DNA of 64,000 bases from Odobenus rosmarus divergens (GCF_000321225.1 NW_004450276.1:6174227-6238226), one strand, 5' to 3'. Shown: positions 47,347 through 60,439, numbered from the stretch's first letter. The notes: generated by a model from the sequence alone, not told the origin. Translations and numbers: made by a program.

Positions 47347-47609
47347 AAAGTGAGGCGGGCGGGGGAGTGCGAGCCCAGAAAGGGAACTGAGAAGAAAAGC
47401 GCCTGTGACACAAAATGGAGAAAGAGGAACCGAGAGGGGAAAGAAAAGAAGGAAAAGCGAGGGAAAGGAGATTATGAATAAGAAAAGGAAACGGGTGGTG
47501 GGGTGTACGGGGAGGACAGCAAGGGAGCGGAACACTGAAGGACAAGGGGCGGGGGCGGGAATCGAAGTGAGAGGCAGAGGAGGAAAGAAAGACGTTCTAG
47601 ATGCCGAGG

Positions 47610-47634
47610 CTCCATTTTCAGCAGCGCCATATTC
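47610..47634 (-). promoter_or_regulatory. YY1-like motif pair
   Basis: The plus strand contains CTCCATTTTC and, 8 bases on, CGCCATATT, i.e. AAAATGG and AATATGGCG on the minus strand. AANATGGCG is the YY1 consensus and often lies just downstream of transcription starts, which hints at minus-strand transcription. Inference only. Confidence 0.45.
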
Positions 47635-48589
47635 GCTTTTCCTTTCGCCGCTTTCTGTTGGGTTTTGTTTGCAGGCGGTGGACAGGCGCCAGCACATTTC
47701 TGCAGCTTCAGCAGCTTTGGTCCGACAGATGGGGAGGGACGGAGGGCCCGGGCGGGGACGAGCGTCCTCGGCCCGGGCCTGATGCGGCCCCCTCCCGGGC
47801 CGGGACCTCCCGCGCACCTCCCGCCCCCGCGCCTCCGCGCGGCGCGTCGGCCTCCAGCTCGGCTCGGGCGGGGAGAGAACACCCGCCCGGGCCCCGCCGC
47901 AGCCACCGTGCCGCGCCGAGCCCTCCAGTTCCGCCCACGGTGGTGGCTGCGGGCGCGTGCTGCAGCGGGCTGCCGCGGGGATGGGGAACCGAGAAGCATC
48001 GAAGAAAGAAACCGAAAAAGACAAACTAAACCCTTGGGGAGGAGGCGGGGGGGGCGCACGCTGGGGGACAGCGAGGAGGGGCACCCGAAAATAGCGCCTT
48101 CCTCGAGGGAGCCGGGGCCCAGGGCCCGCACTCGGCCGGCGGGGCCACCTCCACCTGCGCGGGGCGGCGGGGGCGGCCCGGACGTCGGTTCGCGCGCTCC
48201 CGCCGGGGCCGCGTCCTCAGCCACTTGGGAGTCCCGGCTGCCCGACGCGGCGCCTGGCCCAGGCCGCCAGGCCTCTCCCGGCTGCCGAAGAACGTCCAAG
48301 GTCGGGGCCCGACCGGAGCTCGGGGCGGGTCCGGAGGGAACGAGTGGCCAGCGCCAGCCTCGGAGCGCCCGTCCAGGAGGCGGCCTCGCCGCACGGGCTT
48401 CGTGGTGCGATTCCCAGGGATTTTAGGTGCGGTCAGTGCCTCGAAGCTCCTTCGGGGTTAAGTTCGGGAGTCACCCCTGACTCCCAACTGCTGGTTCCCG
48501 TCGAATTATATCTCGGTCCTTGGTACGAGTGGCAAACGCATCCCAAGTACGTTTTATTCGCACCCTTCCTCTTTCGCTTCACTTGCGCT

Positions 48590-48619
48590 TGACGTTATCC
48601 TTCGCTCAAAGTGACGTCG
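48590..48619. promoter_or_regulatory. CRE-like pair (ATF/CREB)
   Basis: TGACGTTA at 48590-48597 and TGACGTCG at 48612-48619 are 14 bp apart. The second is one base from the palindromic CRE TGACGTCA. Clustered CREs near CpG-island starts are common. Confidence 0.5.
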
Positions 48620-49274
48620 TAGCTGACGCTAGAGAAGCCCCTAGGTTCGCGGCGTCCGCACCCGAGCCTCCCGGGCCGCGGCCCCCGCCACCCCCGAGCC
48701 TCGGAGGGCCCGCGGGGCAGGAGGACGCCGGCGCGGGGAGGAGGCCCCGGGGCTGCGGCCGGTCTGGGCCCGGCTCCTCGCGCTGACCGGTGCAGGGCGG
48801 CCTCACAGAGGCAGGCATCCACGCGGGAGATCCGCGCCGTCGGGTTCCGCGCAGCCCTGCGCCTCGGGCCAGGACCGCCGCCTCCCACTTCCCTGGGCCT
48901 TCACTCCTTTGTCGTACGGAGGTGTGGTGGTTTGAGGCTGGAAGCGACGGACTCTTCACTTTGGTGAAGTGCAGAAGTGCAGCCGGAGACTCGGGATCAC
49001 CGCAATGGTAACCGAACCTTGGTCCTTGGGCCTGTCGGTCAGCGCTTCGCTGGTGTTGCACCTAAAAGGAAACGTCTTCACTCCTGTCTTCCACCGGATC
49101 ACTGCGTCCTCCTTTCCTGACCAACTCTAAAAGCAGAGCACTGTGCCTGTCACCGGTCCCCGGAGTACACGGATAACCTCAGACCCCGCAGCCGCCCAAA
49201 CCTGGCGCCTTAGAAGGTCCCCTGCTCCCCGCCGCCCCGCCCTGGAACCCAGTCCCTCCGAGAGACACCGGACG

Positions 49275-49282
49275 GCGCATGC
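49275..49282. promoter_or_regulatory. NRF1-like core
   Basis: GCGCATGC at the right edge of the island matches the core of the NRF1 palindrome, a typical CpG-island promoter element. A single occurrence is weak evidence. Confidence 0.35.
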
Positions 49283-49344
49283 CCACTTGCGGGTCTGCCC
49301 TGGACATTATAACCCGGCTCTTTTATTACAATGGTTATGTTAAT

Positions 49345-51668
49345 CGGCCTTTAAATTTTGAAATAACATTTAAGTCATTATCGACAGTTGATTATTTATA
49401 TGTCTAGTTTTTCAGATGACAGGTTTACATAAAGAAAATGTATCTTTCCCAAACAGCAAAGAAACACAGATTGCATTTATTCTTCTATTAGAAAAGTTGC
49501 ATTAAAATGCAAAGTTTCAAGTTACTTTAGTATTAAACTGTTTTCCCTAAGCGAGAGCTGGATGACTAAGCTCAAACATTAGTCTTGACATCCTTAGTTA
49601 AGGTGATCTTTTCCGTGTGTGTGTGTGTGTGTGTGTGAGTGAAATGCTAACATCAAACTTCACATTCAGATAGCTATGTGATGGTTTTAGTATATCCCAC
49701 AAAATTAAGAAGTAAAAATATTGACAAGCTACAGGCCTAGCTCACAGATAACATTCCAACTTCTCTTTCTGAGACAGATAAAAAGGTCTATGGGACATTT
49801 TAAAAATTAAAGTATTCATGGTCTGGAATAGACATTTATCATTTCACGATATATGAAATTTTAAACTGAGCATATAAAACTGACTCAGATTTATATTATG
49901 TGCCTTGGATATACTCAACAGTCTTTTGTGTTTCCCTCTTTCATGAGAAAGCTTACTTTTTAGTCACCAGCTTTCTTTTAATTTAGTCATGAACTTTTTT
50001 TTTAAGTACAAACCCTAAAGCTGTATAGAAAAGGATATTTACGGCAGCCAAACACAAGGGCAAATAAAGTTTAAAATACCTTACTTTCTCATTTCTCAAG
50101 GATCACTTCCTTCAGAAATAAAAGTTGGAAGATGTAATTTATAAGATACTCTATCCACTCTTACATCTAACCATTGAATGCAACTGACTAGGTATTAAGG
50201 CCTACTTTTAAAAAAAATCATTGTAAAGCATTTATTTAATTCTTAAAAGAAACTGGGGTTTCTTTTCAAAAATCCCTGTACTGATTAATTTCAATGTAGG
50301 ACAAAGATCACCATTTAATGTATCCCCCTTCCAGCAATTCATGTGTTAAATAGTGCTATATAATATGCAATTTAAGAAGAAAAATCAGATTATCTTTATT
50401 TGACAGATTTACCATGTAAAAGATGTCATACAATCACTATCTTAGACTTAAAAGAAGAGGCAGAATTTTAAGTAGAGCTCTTATATTTTATTCAAAATCC
50501 ATTTTAGAAAGATAAGGTAGTACAAATTACCTGCAGAGAAATTTTTGGCAAAATAGTTCTTTAAAAATGCAAAAAACTACTTGAGAAATGTTCAATATAG
50601 AACAGTCAACTTGTAACACATACAATCTTTACAAAACTATACTGATTACTATTGTTAATATTACTTATTGATCTCTTTGTTTTTCAAAATCTTAATATTG
50701 GTAATTTATTGAATACTCTTAAGGCATTTCTTTATATTTAGAATTGCCTGCTTTGTTACATCATAAGTCCTAATTGCTTCAACCCATTGAATTATGTTAT
50801 ACCAAGTGTCTTTTAAATGGTCCTTATTTGTATTATGACTACCTCTAATTTTAAATATGTGTAATTTTTACATTTTGGGGTACATTTTTTTTAGTGCCAG
50901 CTATTGTCATATAGAATTAGAATATGGAATACATTCAGGTATTTTATTCTGTTAGGGCCCAAATTTAAATGCCTGAGATATGGTTTGCAGAGGGTGGGCC
51001 TGGGGAAAAAAAATTGTTTTAAATAAATAAATAATAAAATGCCTGAAATAAGACATGTACAATGACAGGAAGCAGCAAAGAAAAGAACTTTATTTTGTTA
51101 TAATTCTGTTGGCATTTTAAGAACATTTAATTAAAAACATAAATTAAATTTCCAGTTTGTCACAACCTTGTTTTTGTACTAAAATATTAAAAAGTAATAC
51201 GATTTACATTCTCTAGTTTTCCCTTTCCAATCAATTTCTTTACAAAATACTCTTCTGATTATGCCCGCTAGATACCAAGCATGATCAAACACTTAGATAA
51301 CGAAATGAAATGAAAAATTTTAAATTCTTCCCCTTTTTAGTGTTTGATATGGTTTCTTGTTTAATGAAAAGTCAATATAGCTCAAAGATTTTAACAATGT
51401 TAAACCTAAACTTAAGATGAAAACTTGCATTCATTTATCAAATATATAGAATTTATTGAGGTCCAAGATGACCTGAGCAATTAATGTGTCGAAAATAAAT
51501 ATTGAAAGTTCAAGGGTTATAATTCTATATTAACTGGGAATTTAGGAGTAGTGTTCTTTTTATTTTAATAGTATCTCTTGCTTTCGAAGGGCTGTGTATG
51601 ATACCACAAATGCTAAAAAAAAGTGTGTGTCGTACTGGTAGTGTTTGGAGGTATAAAGGGGAGTTATA
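49345..51668. other. Unique AT-rich sequence
   Basis: More than 2.3 kb with no recognised gene or transposon other than a (GT) run. It could be intronic or regulatory sequence of the gene driven by CpG island 2, but nothing proves it. Confidence 0.45.
49615..49637. repeat. (GT)n microsatellite, about 11 units
   Basis: Uninterrupted GT dinucleotides. Confidence 0.96.
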
Positions 51669-51679
51669 GAGGTAATCTT

Positions 51680-51881
51680 TTTTTATTTTTTTTTAGAGAT
51701 TTTATTTATTTGACAGAGAGAGAAACAGCGAGAGAGGGAACACAAGCAGGGGAATTGGGAGAGGGAGAGGCAGGCTTCCCGCCGAGCAGAGAGCCCGATG
51801 TGGGACTCGATCCCAGGACCCTGGGATCATGACCTGAGCCGAAGGCAGATGCTTAACGACTGAGCCACCCAGGTGCCCCTG
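51680..51881 (-). mobile_element. SINEC
   Basis: Minus-strand copy with perfect 11-bp target duplications GAGGTAATCTT at 51669-51679 and 51882-51892. It is the only SINE between 40956 and 58054. Confidence 0.95.
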
Positions 51882-51892
51882 GAGGTAATCTT

Positions 51893-54800
51893 ATGCCTTT
51901 TTTATATACATGTTTGTTTGAGAACATTTTTTGTTTGTTTTCAGCTAATTATTTGACAATATATTCAATGCTTCAGACAATTTCTCAGATAACTGTAAAG
52001 ACTGAAACATATTGATTGGCTAAAATTTCATAGTTTTTATGTCACAAATAAAAATTGTATATAAGCCATTGATCTTAAGTGCGCTCAAATTCTACAAAGT
52101 AATACAGAAAAATTGCATAGTTGTTTACCAAATACAAAATTATTACTACAATAAATGCAATATTTTATAAGTCTTCTCAGTGGTTTTTGTACATTTTAAT
52201 ATATTGTTTTAAATTATTTGTTATGGTACAAGTGTTCCCGAATTGTATTATTTTTAAAACTGTAGAAAAGCCAGCTAATTTTTGTACATTAGGAATAATA
52301 AGAAACTACTAGAATTCTTGGTTACTAACAAGGGTCTAAGCACAATGATAACAGAATTTCATAAATCAATTATATGCTCCATTTGATGATTATAAAGCAT
52401 AATTAACTTACTTGACACCAACACAAACAATGTTTTGTTTCTTCACAGAACAGGCTATGAGCTGTTTCCAATTATTGCACTGAAATGCTGTCCTCTAAAA
52501 TTAACAAATGAATGAACATTTGCATACTGTACATTGTACTGAAGACAACCTAGAGTGGAGCTATCCAATTGTTTTTCTAATTATATTTTGCCTACTTACA
52601 TAATTTATTTTCCATGGAGGAACTAGTGATTACCTAATTATTTTTTAACTAAGTAACTTGGTGGAAAAAACTCCAAAATAATATATTATCCTTATGAACA
52701 ATGTAAGATAAAATTAATCATTTAAACTGGCATCTGGAGATTGTGATTTTAATTCTTACTTTAGAATATTGAGCAAAAAAAAATACATTAGTTATGTTGT
52801 TCCTTTTATCACGTCCTTCCTTATAGTGATACAGGAAAAATAGAAACAAATATATAGATAATTAAAATAAATATTTCTGGTTATGTAAAACAAAGGAGAG
52901 TCTTATGGGAAGGGGGATTGGTACAGAATTCGTGCCTGCCTTCCTCCCAGGTAGACGAGGCAAATTGCTACTTGGTACAACTTCAAAGGCAACTGCAAGG
53001 GATGCGTCTTCCCCAAAGGCTTCTGTTACCCCTGTACTGATGCTTTCAACATTTTTATAGTTTAAAAGTTATAGCCTTGGTAAAATCCAAGGACTGCTGA
53101 GAAAACTCATATGCTCAGCTGTTATCAATTATTTGTACCTTTGAATGACTGTCAGAGCAAGTGTTGGTGGAAGGAAGAGAAAATTTCAGGACACTGAGTA
53201 ATGGACATGAATGAGAAGGGAACTCGGGGAGGTGGGAAGGGGCAGAAAAGCTGAGGATGGGAATCGTTGAGGAATAGAGAGACACACGTTCTTGTCCCCA
53301 ATTTGGCCTGGTCAAAAGTAGCTGACTAGGCAGCATTCCATTTAACATTAGCATTAAATGATCTATGACCTACTTCATTTTATACGATTCCTCATATCTG
53401 AGCAATTAAGTTATCAGTGCAAAGGTGTAATGGAAAAAGAATGAATTAGAGATTCCAGGTGCAAACTTGACTTGAATGTAAAATGCTCAGATCATTGAAG
53501 TCATGTCTCTAAAATAGAAAGTGAAATATTAGTTGTGTTATGTATTTGACAACCAGATAATGTCTCTGTCTACATAAATCAGAGTAACTAGATGATTGCT
53601 AAATTTCAGCTTTCCTGTGAGCTGTATTAATAAATATCACGACCAAAGACAGTCTCTTAAATCACTTTCATAGTAGATTTTAGGGTTTGTTTTTTTTTTC
53701 CTGCTGGTTATATTAATGATGATTTCCACACTGTGTGGAAATTATAACAATTGTTAGTCCAAAATTAACTAAGATAACCAAACTATCATGTAATGGTTCA
53801 GTTATTTCAAACATAAACCAGACTGATTTTTTTTAAACAAACTGTTTCTGACCTATTTTCTATCCTAAAAGCAGTATTTAGCAGTTTTCAGGAAACAAAT
53901 GAAGGTTAATAGATCAGCAGTATTAAGTTTAACTTCAGAATTTAAAATAAAAAAGGAATTGTTTTCAACATGCTAATGGCCTAAATGTGAAGTTTATGTA
54001 TGTTCCTTGTTCTTAAATATTGAACAAATATCACTGAATTCACCCAAGCCAAAAAATATTGAAATACAATTTCTAGTCAGTTTGCTTATCCATAATTGAT
54101 TATTCTGGTTTGCAGTTCAATAACTTATCAACGATCAAAGATATATTTCAGCAAATTAACTCTTAATAAATTTAAACAACTGAAAATCATTTCTCAATGG
54201 TGCCACATTTCTTAACAGTAATTCAAGAGATTTGGAGATACACTGCTGATTTTGGAAGCTGAGTCATGCTGGTTTGCGAAGGAATTGTTTAGCTTGTACT
54301 CTTGTCTCTGATGAAGGGAGATACACCTTCAGATATGATAGATTCAGGCGTCTAAGGATTTCAGCTGTTCACCTGCTTCCTGAGTCCAATTTCAGTAACC
54401 TGTGAGAGTCTCCTCCCTTACCTGACTTGATTCTGGTTTCTTGTTTTGTAGTTGTGGGCTGAATTTTTTTCTCCTGTATTCCTAACTTTGACTTGACTCA
54501 CCTGCATTTTAAGCATACTTTCTCAGTGTTTATCTGTTTTTGAAAAGATCCTTATCTGTGTGTGTCTCTGATCATAGCCTACACATCCCAGTGAAAGCTA
54601 ACGCGGTGGCTCAGCAAGCAGTCGATGCTCTATTTCCCAGTAGCATGACCACCTGACCACCTGCCCTTCAGTAAGAATAGGGACCTGTTGGTCATTTGCT
54701 GACCGGGCTCCCCTCTCAGCTGTGCCTGCTGTCACATGTCTAGAGCTGCATGCTTCATCAAACAGACCAGGAAAATTCTCACCTTTGCAACAGCACACAG

Positions 54801-55799
54801 TTGTGCGAGGGTTTCCCTCAATTTCCTATATTAACTAGATCAATGAGTAATATTTTTTTAGTTTGTTGGTTGCCAAAAAGGACCTTCTGCCAGTTTTATC
54901 TGAGAACCTGTCAATTAGTCCCATCTTCAGTTAAAGGGAATAGAGGAACTGTCCCCAATACCTGCATTGTCTCAATGCTGGGCCAGCCCCAGTGATGGCT
55001 GGATACGTGTCTTCTTAGAGCTAGACCTCCTGATGAGGAACAAGAAGAATATGAAGGCCTTGAGCAAGGCCTCGGCCTCCCTGGCCTCATCTTGAACTAC
55101 ATGCTTAAAAACAGGAGAACATCATGACTCTGACTTTACTGGTATCAGATCCCTGAATCCTGGGCCACTGCCTTTGTTTGGCCCTGTGACAACTTTTGCT
55201 AAAACCCAGCACATCTGCAAAGCAGCCCCTACCAGCCATGCAACTGTGGGGAGCCAAAGCCAGATTATGTTCTGCATAGAAGGTGAAATAAATGTTGGTG
55301 ATTTAATTTACCATGTTTTCTGCAACATAGTTCTCTCCGTTTTTACTGATACTCCACTACTTCTCTTTAGGATTCTGACATTTAAAAAAAAAAAAATGGG
55401 TGTAATGAGTCTCCCACCTCCTTGAAGATTTGATTTGGTCTCTTATTCCCAGATGTACCCAGCTATAATGAACTCAAATGGAGGTTGGTGAAGACCTATC
55501 CATAGTTTCTTTCAAATCTACTTTTCTAACATACCATGTTATTTCATTTATTAACATAGTAAGTTTATGAGGAAGGTATTGTTAAACCAATTCTACAGAA
55601 ATGCAATCATTTGTGCTCAGTTAATATAACAACTCACATTTAGCCAAGTATTGTACAAAGTGTATGAAGTACGTTATACATAAGGATTCTGCAATGGAGT
55701 TAACCATTCTTATGACAGATTACTGAGGAAAGAAGGCTTAGGGTAGTTAATAAAGTGGCTGAGATTTTTACCAATGGCCTCGGTAAGACCATTCTTACT
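51893..55799. other. Unique, mostly AT-rich sequence
   Basis: About 3.9 kb with no recognised gene or repeat. Composition becomes more balanced at 54200-55430, but the frames there (for example 54750-54995, 55174-55425) have no known domain and lack plausible flanking splice structure that I can support. Confidence 0.4.
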
Positions 55800-57110
55800 G
55801 ACCATTCTTACTAATGGCCTTCCCTGCTGTCCAATCCAGTGGATCCTTTTCTACCCTTACAACCCCATGGCACCAGTGATCCCTCTTAGACTGATACCAT
55901 GATTGTCAGCTCTTTTTCCTACCTTATTGGCCTTCTTTGCTGTCTCTTCCCTCTGTATCTTAACTCTCAGTGATGAAAGTTCCTTAAGATAGGGTCCTGT
56001 CTCTCTCCTTTGCTCTCTCTTTCCCTAGATGATCCCAAACATTCTCACAATTTCTATTACAACACTTCCACAATGACAACATACCTCTATCAAAGAACTC
56101 TTCTCTGAGCACCAATTTATCTATCCAACAATCTACCTGTTATCATCATTTTGATGCTCCATGGCTATCTAAAATCACATGATAGATCCAAAGCTGAATC
56201 TTCGGTCTTCTGCCTATAGATCTGCTCCCTGCATTCTCAGTGAATGGTTTCATCCTCTACCTAGTTGCCTGCATCATTGTTTTCTTCAAATGCTAACAGC
56301 CAGTCTATCACCAAGTTCTATCATTTTCACTCCACAGTATTTACTGTCTTTCCCTTTTTCTCCTACTCGACAGCTGTCATACTAGTTCAAGCCATCATTG
56401 ACTTTTCTCTGTACTATTACAATAATTTCCTAATGCGGTCTTGCCTCTGCTTTGTCCCTAAATCTGTTCTCCATCCAGCCATTGTAATTTTTATTTTTTT
56501 TGTTTTTTGATAAAATGTTCAGAGAAATGTTACAGAAAATCGTAACAGTTGTAGGTGTATGGCTTAAAGATTTTTCACAGCCTGAACACACCTGTATAAC
56601 CAATGCTCAGATCAAGAAATGGCGTGTTATCAGTACCCCGGAAACCCCTTCATAATCCCTCCCACTCATTACTCTCCCCAGGTGGCCTGACCTCTTTTGC
56701 CATTGATTCATTTTGCCCATTTTTGAACATTATTATATAACTGGTAGTAACAGGTTTTTGAAACATAAAACCAATTATAATACTGTGCCTAAACCCCTCA
56801 AAGGCTTCCTTTTTACTTAGACTAAAATATAAACACATTACCGTGGCCTACAAGTCCCAACAGAAACTGGCCTCTACCTACTTCCCCAAGCTCAAGTCCT
56901 GCCATTTCCCACTCACTTAGTATGTTGCAGCTCACTTGGTCTTGTTTTAATTCCTTAAGTATACCAAACTCTTTCTTGACTCAGGGCCTTTGCATATGCT
57001 GTTTCCTCTGCTAGAATGCTAGTTCCAGCATGGCTGGATTCTTCTCACCCTCAACTTCTCCTGTAAGTAACAACTCCCCAGAGAAACTTCCCATGATCAC
57101 TGTATCTCAC
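55800..57110 (+). mobile_element. Long L2 LINE remnant
   Basis: L2-like sequence in order, including 'atttcctaatgcggtcttgc' (56425), 'acccctcaaaggcttccttt', 'ttaccgtggcctacaagtcc', 'tgactcagggcctttgcata' and 'gtttcctctgctagaatgct'. An old L1 piece lies at 56500-56745. No intact reverse transcriptase. Confidence 0.75.
56500..56745 (-). mobile_element. Old L1M fragment inside L2
   Basis: Resembles reverse-complement L1M 3' UTR ('cacctgtataaccaatgctc', 'agatcaagaaatggcgtgtt', 'ttgcccatttttgaacatta') and interrupts the L2 block. Confidence 0.6.
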
Positions 57111-58054
57111 AAACTTCTCCCATTCTCCTTCCAGAGGATGGGGCTTGTGATGGCTCGGGTTGCTTCTGCTTGGCAAACAAAAGCAGCATAAGAAGACTTT
57201 TTTCTTTATTTGTTTTAGCAGCTCTGCACACATACAATTTATGGTATTTGAATTGGTTAAATTGAGTAAAAAGGCAGCTGGAGGAATTAGAAAAGGAGTA
57301 TCAGAGATGGCAGAATCTGAAAAGAATGCTCTTCTGTCTTCCAGGAGACTAAGGAGAGCATAAGGACCTCCCTTATCACTTGTTTTAGATTCACTGGTGG
57401 GGAGAAGGGACACCTCTGGCCTCTTCTTTTAAAATGCATATATTAAGCCCATCAGTCGGTGGATCACTATAGTTATGCTGGAGTGGAGAATACTGGGAAC
57501 CTGGCAGGCAGAGAAGTGTGTGGCAGAGAAGCAGACTCCTTCTGCATATTTGGCCACTCTCCCTAGGACCCAGGTGGCAGAGTCCTGGTGGAAACCCTGT
57601 TCTGTAGAAGTTGAAACACTCACCACCTTACATTAAGTATGTATATCTCGATTTGTGTGACTTGAGCTTGGATTTCTTGGAATTCCACTTTATCATATTC
57701 CTTCGAGCTTCCTCCTGCTGTGTTCAAATAGTTCCACACTGTAGATGGCTGCCTATGTGCAGTTGAAACAGACATTTGGGAGGAAGGGAAGGGGAGAGGA
57801 GAAGAGGAATGGGTAGCCGACCCAGGGACACTGTCCACTGTCCGGTGAAAAACAACACCTATCCTTGCGGAAATGGTTACAAAGCTGTCCTCCACAGGAT
57901 GCCCCAATCTCATGCTGTCTTGAATGCTATTAGGCAAGGCCCCAGTCTGCACTCTCCCATTACACCAACACCTTGCCCAGGCTTATGAGGTAAGCCTGCA
58001 TAGTTTCTCTGGACATTGTTCCTCAGTTTCACAGAATGCTCCACTTGGAATATA
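57111..58054. other. Unique sequence
   Basis: No recognised gene. Minus-strand frames at 57051-57413 and 57620-57952 have no known domain. Confidence 0.4.
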
Positions 58055-58258
58055 ATTCTTTTTGAAAGATTTTGTTTATTTATTTGGCAGAGGGAGAGAG
58101 AGCTCAAGCGCACAAGCAGGGGGGAGGGGCAGAGGGAAAGAGAGAAGCAGGTTCCCCACTGAGCAAGGAACCTGATGTGGGGCTCGATCCCAGGACCCTA
58201 AAGATCATGACCTGAGCCGAAGGCAGATGCTTAATCGACTGAGCCACCCAGGCACCTC
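58055..58258 (-). mobile_element. SINEC
   Basis: Minus-strand copy ('gaaagattttgtttatttat' tail to GAGCCACCCAGGCACC). Flanks are a decayed duplication ('ttggaatataattcttttt' against 'ttgaatagaatttttg'). Confidence 0.93.
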
Positions 58259-59779
58259 TTGAATAGAATTTTTGAATGAAGTACTTCATGTAGGGTTTTG
58301 GGCTCATCTTGGAGAAAAAGTGTCCAGGATTATTCATATGAAAGTATTCTATGCTCCCAAAATGTTTGCTCTCCTGTAGCATAGGTTTGAAGAGAACACA
58401 AAAGTATAGCTATTTGCTTACAACAATTATATTATTATAATAATTTTTAATAACAATTTGCAGTATAAAAGATATTAGACTTCCATTAGTGTTTGGGTTT
58501 TAGTTGGACTATTTTCATTTCAAAAAATGGGGATTATCCGAAGTTCCCTCAACTAATTGAGGTATGGGTCAGGTGAGAGAGAGGCTATGTGGAAAGCAGG
58601 TCTCCTCTGGTGTCATCTAGGTGGATTTGCTCCCTTCCTGGGTGTCTCTGGTGTTAACTCTTGAGCCTCTCTCACCATGGCTGCACCCTGGCTTCCTCCT
58701 CCTGCCTCCAAATGGTGGGCAGGGGAAGGAGAGGGGCCGAAGGAATGTTCCATCATCAGGGACTATGGCCTGGCTCTCTGTGCTCAAGTCAGTAAGTTGA
58801 CACTTGATTTTCCTCTCAGGACCTACTTGGCTGTTCTCAGGGTATTTCTTTATCTCATAATGTTAAAGTTTCACCATCCACAGCAGACTGCATCATTCAC
58901 TTAAAGTTTTTCATTTGAAATTCCTGACAGAGACAGAAAGAGGGAGAGAGGGAAGAAAAAAGAGAGAGAATCTGAAAGGCTCATTCACCCTTACAAGCCT
59001 AGTCAGGCCATGGGTCTCTGGCCAAACTATGAATTTACTCTCCTTTCAGCTGGGGCTCGGACAGGGGATGAAGGGGGTCATGTAGTACATGTACCTAAAG
59101 TCTGCCATTTCAAGAGGTTCAGAGGATTGGCGGTGCGAGCCAGCAGGAATGATCCATCTTTTTTAGAAGCAACTGTGATTGTACTAGGCCATGTATTTGA
59201 CATTCCTAGTATACCTCATTAATAAAAGAAAAGCCTTAGCAATGCAAATAATAGGTACAAAACATACAAAGTAATCTTTCTTTTTTACTTAATGTTAAAA
59301 TATATGTATATAGTGACAGGAGATATTTTAAAGAATACATTCTTAAAAAAAAACAAAAAGCTCTGGTTTGGAATGTTTATTTGACCCAGCTGTGGAGCAT
59401 TATTCTACTGACTCAAGAAATTAATATATTCTTCAGAAGTATTACTATTATAATAGTCTATTCCTGCAAGCAATAAAAAACAGAACATAAGGATTGAAGT
59501 AAGGGTTTACTTTTGTACACCTGGACTTCGATGGGAAAGAAGGCTTTGATGATAAGGAGGCTTTGGAGAGGCTGTTGTATGTTCCAGTTACAGTATTTAG
59601 AATAAATGTTAGGTATTTCCAATCTTTTCCTGCATTATTTAACATGAGTTTAACCCAATTTTTCCTTAGGCTCAATGGAAAACAGGTGTTAAGGGAGCAA
59701 AGATGAAGATGTTTTTATCTTCCTTAGCTATTTCTGCAGTGGTGGGAGAAGGAATTTTCCCACATTCTAAATAAGAAAA
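58259..59779. other. Unique sequence
   Basis: No recognised gene. A purine-rich GA tract lies at about 58927-58972. An open frame beginning ATGGCTGCACCCTGG at 58677 (75 aa) shows no known domain. Confidence 0.4.
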
Positions 59780-59965
59780 GATCACACATTTCCATCAGCC
59801 GTAGTTAGCCAAGAACCTAGAAGTCATCCTTGATTCCTTCCATCCCTTACCCCCTCTTTCCAGCCAACCCTTCGTCCAGTCCTGGTGGTTCTACTTCCAA
59901 AATATATCCTGAATCCAACCACTTCTCGCCATCATCACAGCTACCCCTGTCCTGCCTCAGCCCGG
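59780..59965 (+). mobile_element. L2 fragment
   Basis: 'agaagtcatccttgattcct' and 'cggactactgtaatagac' fit the L2 3' half. Confidence 0.6.
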
Positions 59966-60420
59966 ACTACTGTAATAGACTCTGTATTAGGAATGCATTC
60001 ACCAGCAAACAACAGAAAACTCAACTATGGTAGCTTTGACAAAGAGGTTTATTTGTCTCTCATAAAAATAGTCCAAGGGTAGGCAAGCCAGGCCTGGTAC
60101 AAGAGCTCAACAATGCCACTGGGGACCCGGACTCCATCTTTCTTTTCTATCATCTTTAATGTATTGGCTTTCATTCTTATGCTTGTTACCTCATGGTCTC
60201 CAGATGGCTACTACATTGCCAGGCATTGCATCTGTGTTCCAGACAGGAAGAAGGATGTGGGTGGAGAATGATTTCCTTCAGAAGTTTTGTTTTGTTTTTA
60301 TATTTAGGAAGAGAAGCCCTTGCCAGAAGACTGCTCCTCACATTTCATCAGCCAGAACTGGATTCCGTACCTATTCTTAGACCAATGAATATCCAAAGGA
60401 CTAAATGGCTGAGGTAGCTA
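59966..60420. mobile_element. Old mammalian interspersed repeat, family not named
   Basis: Contains 'gaggtttatttgtctctcat' and 'tagtccaagggtaggcaagc', phrases I recognise from an old mammalian repeat, with a GC-richer middle. Overlapping short frames are noise. Confidence 0.4.
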
Positions 60421-60439
60421 TTGTAGACTTGTTTACAGG

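Larger units (their letters stand above)
46990..49310. promoter_or_regulatory. CpG island 2 (about 2.3 kb), strong promoter candidate
   Basis: Very GC- and CpG-rich, densest at 47720-48420 and 48640-48860, with GC boxes such as GGGGCGGGGGCGGG (near 47546-47560). Size and density are typical of constitutively active or developmental gene promoters. Long open frames on both strands (up to 275 aa) overlap one another, are rich in Pro/Arg/Ala/Gly and show no domain, so no coding exon is called. Donor-like sites exist in both directions (minus GACGGTGAGC near 47265-47274, plus AATGGTAACC near 49004-49013), so direction of transcription cannot be set. The gene is not identified. Confidence 0.85.

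Noticed and set aside
47257..48426. Long overlapping open frames (up to 275 aa) on both strands
   Set aside because: They lie in the CpG island, overlap in several frames, are low complexity (Pro/Arg/Ala/Gly) and show no domain. GC-rich DNA has few stop codons by chance.
48606..49061. 151-aa minus-strand open frame
   Set aside because: No recognisable family, in CpG-rich sequence, with plus-strand frames equally long.
57620..57952. 110-aa minus-strand open frame
   Set aside because: No recognisable domain or homologue from sequence reading, and no CpG island or splice evidence nearby.
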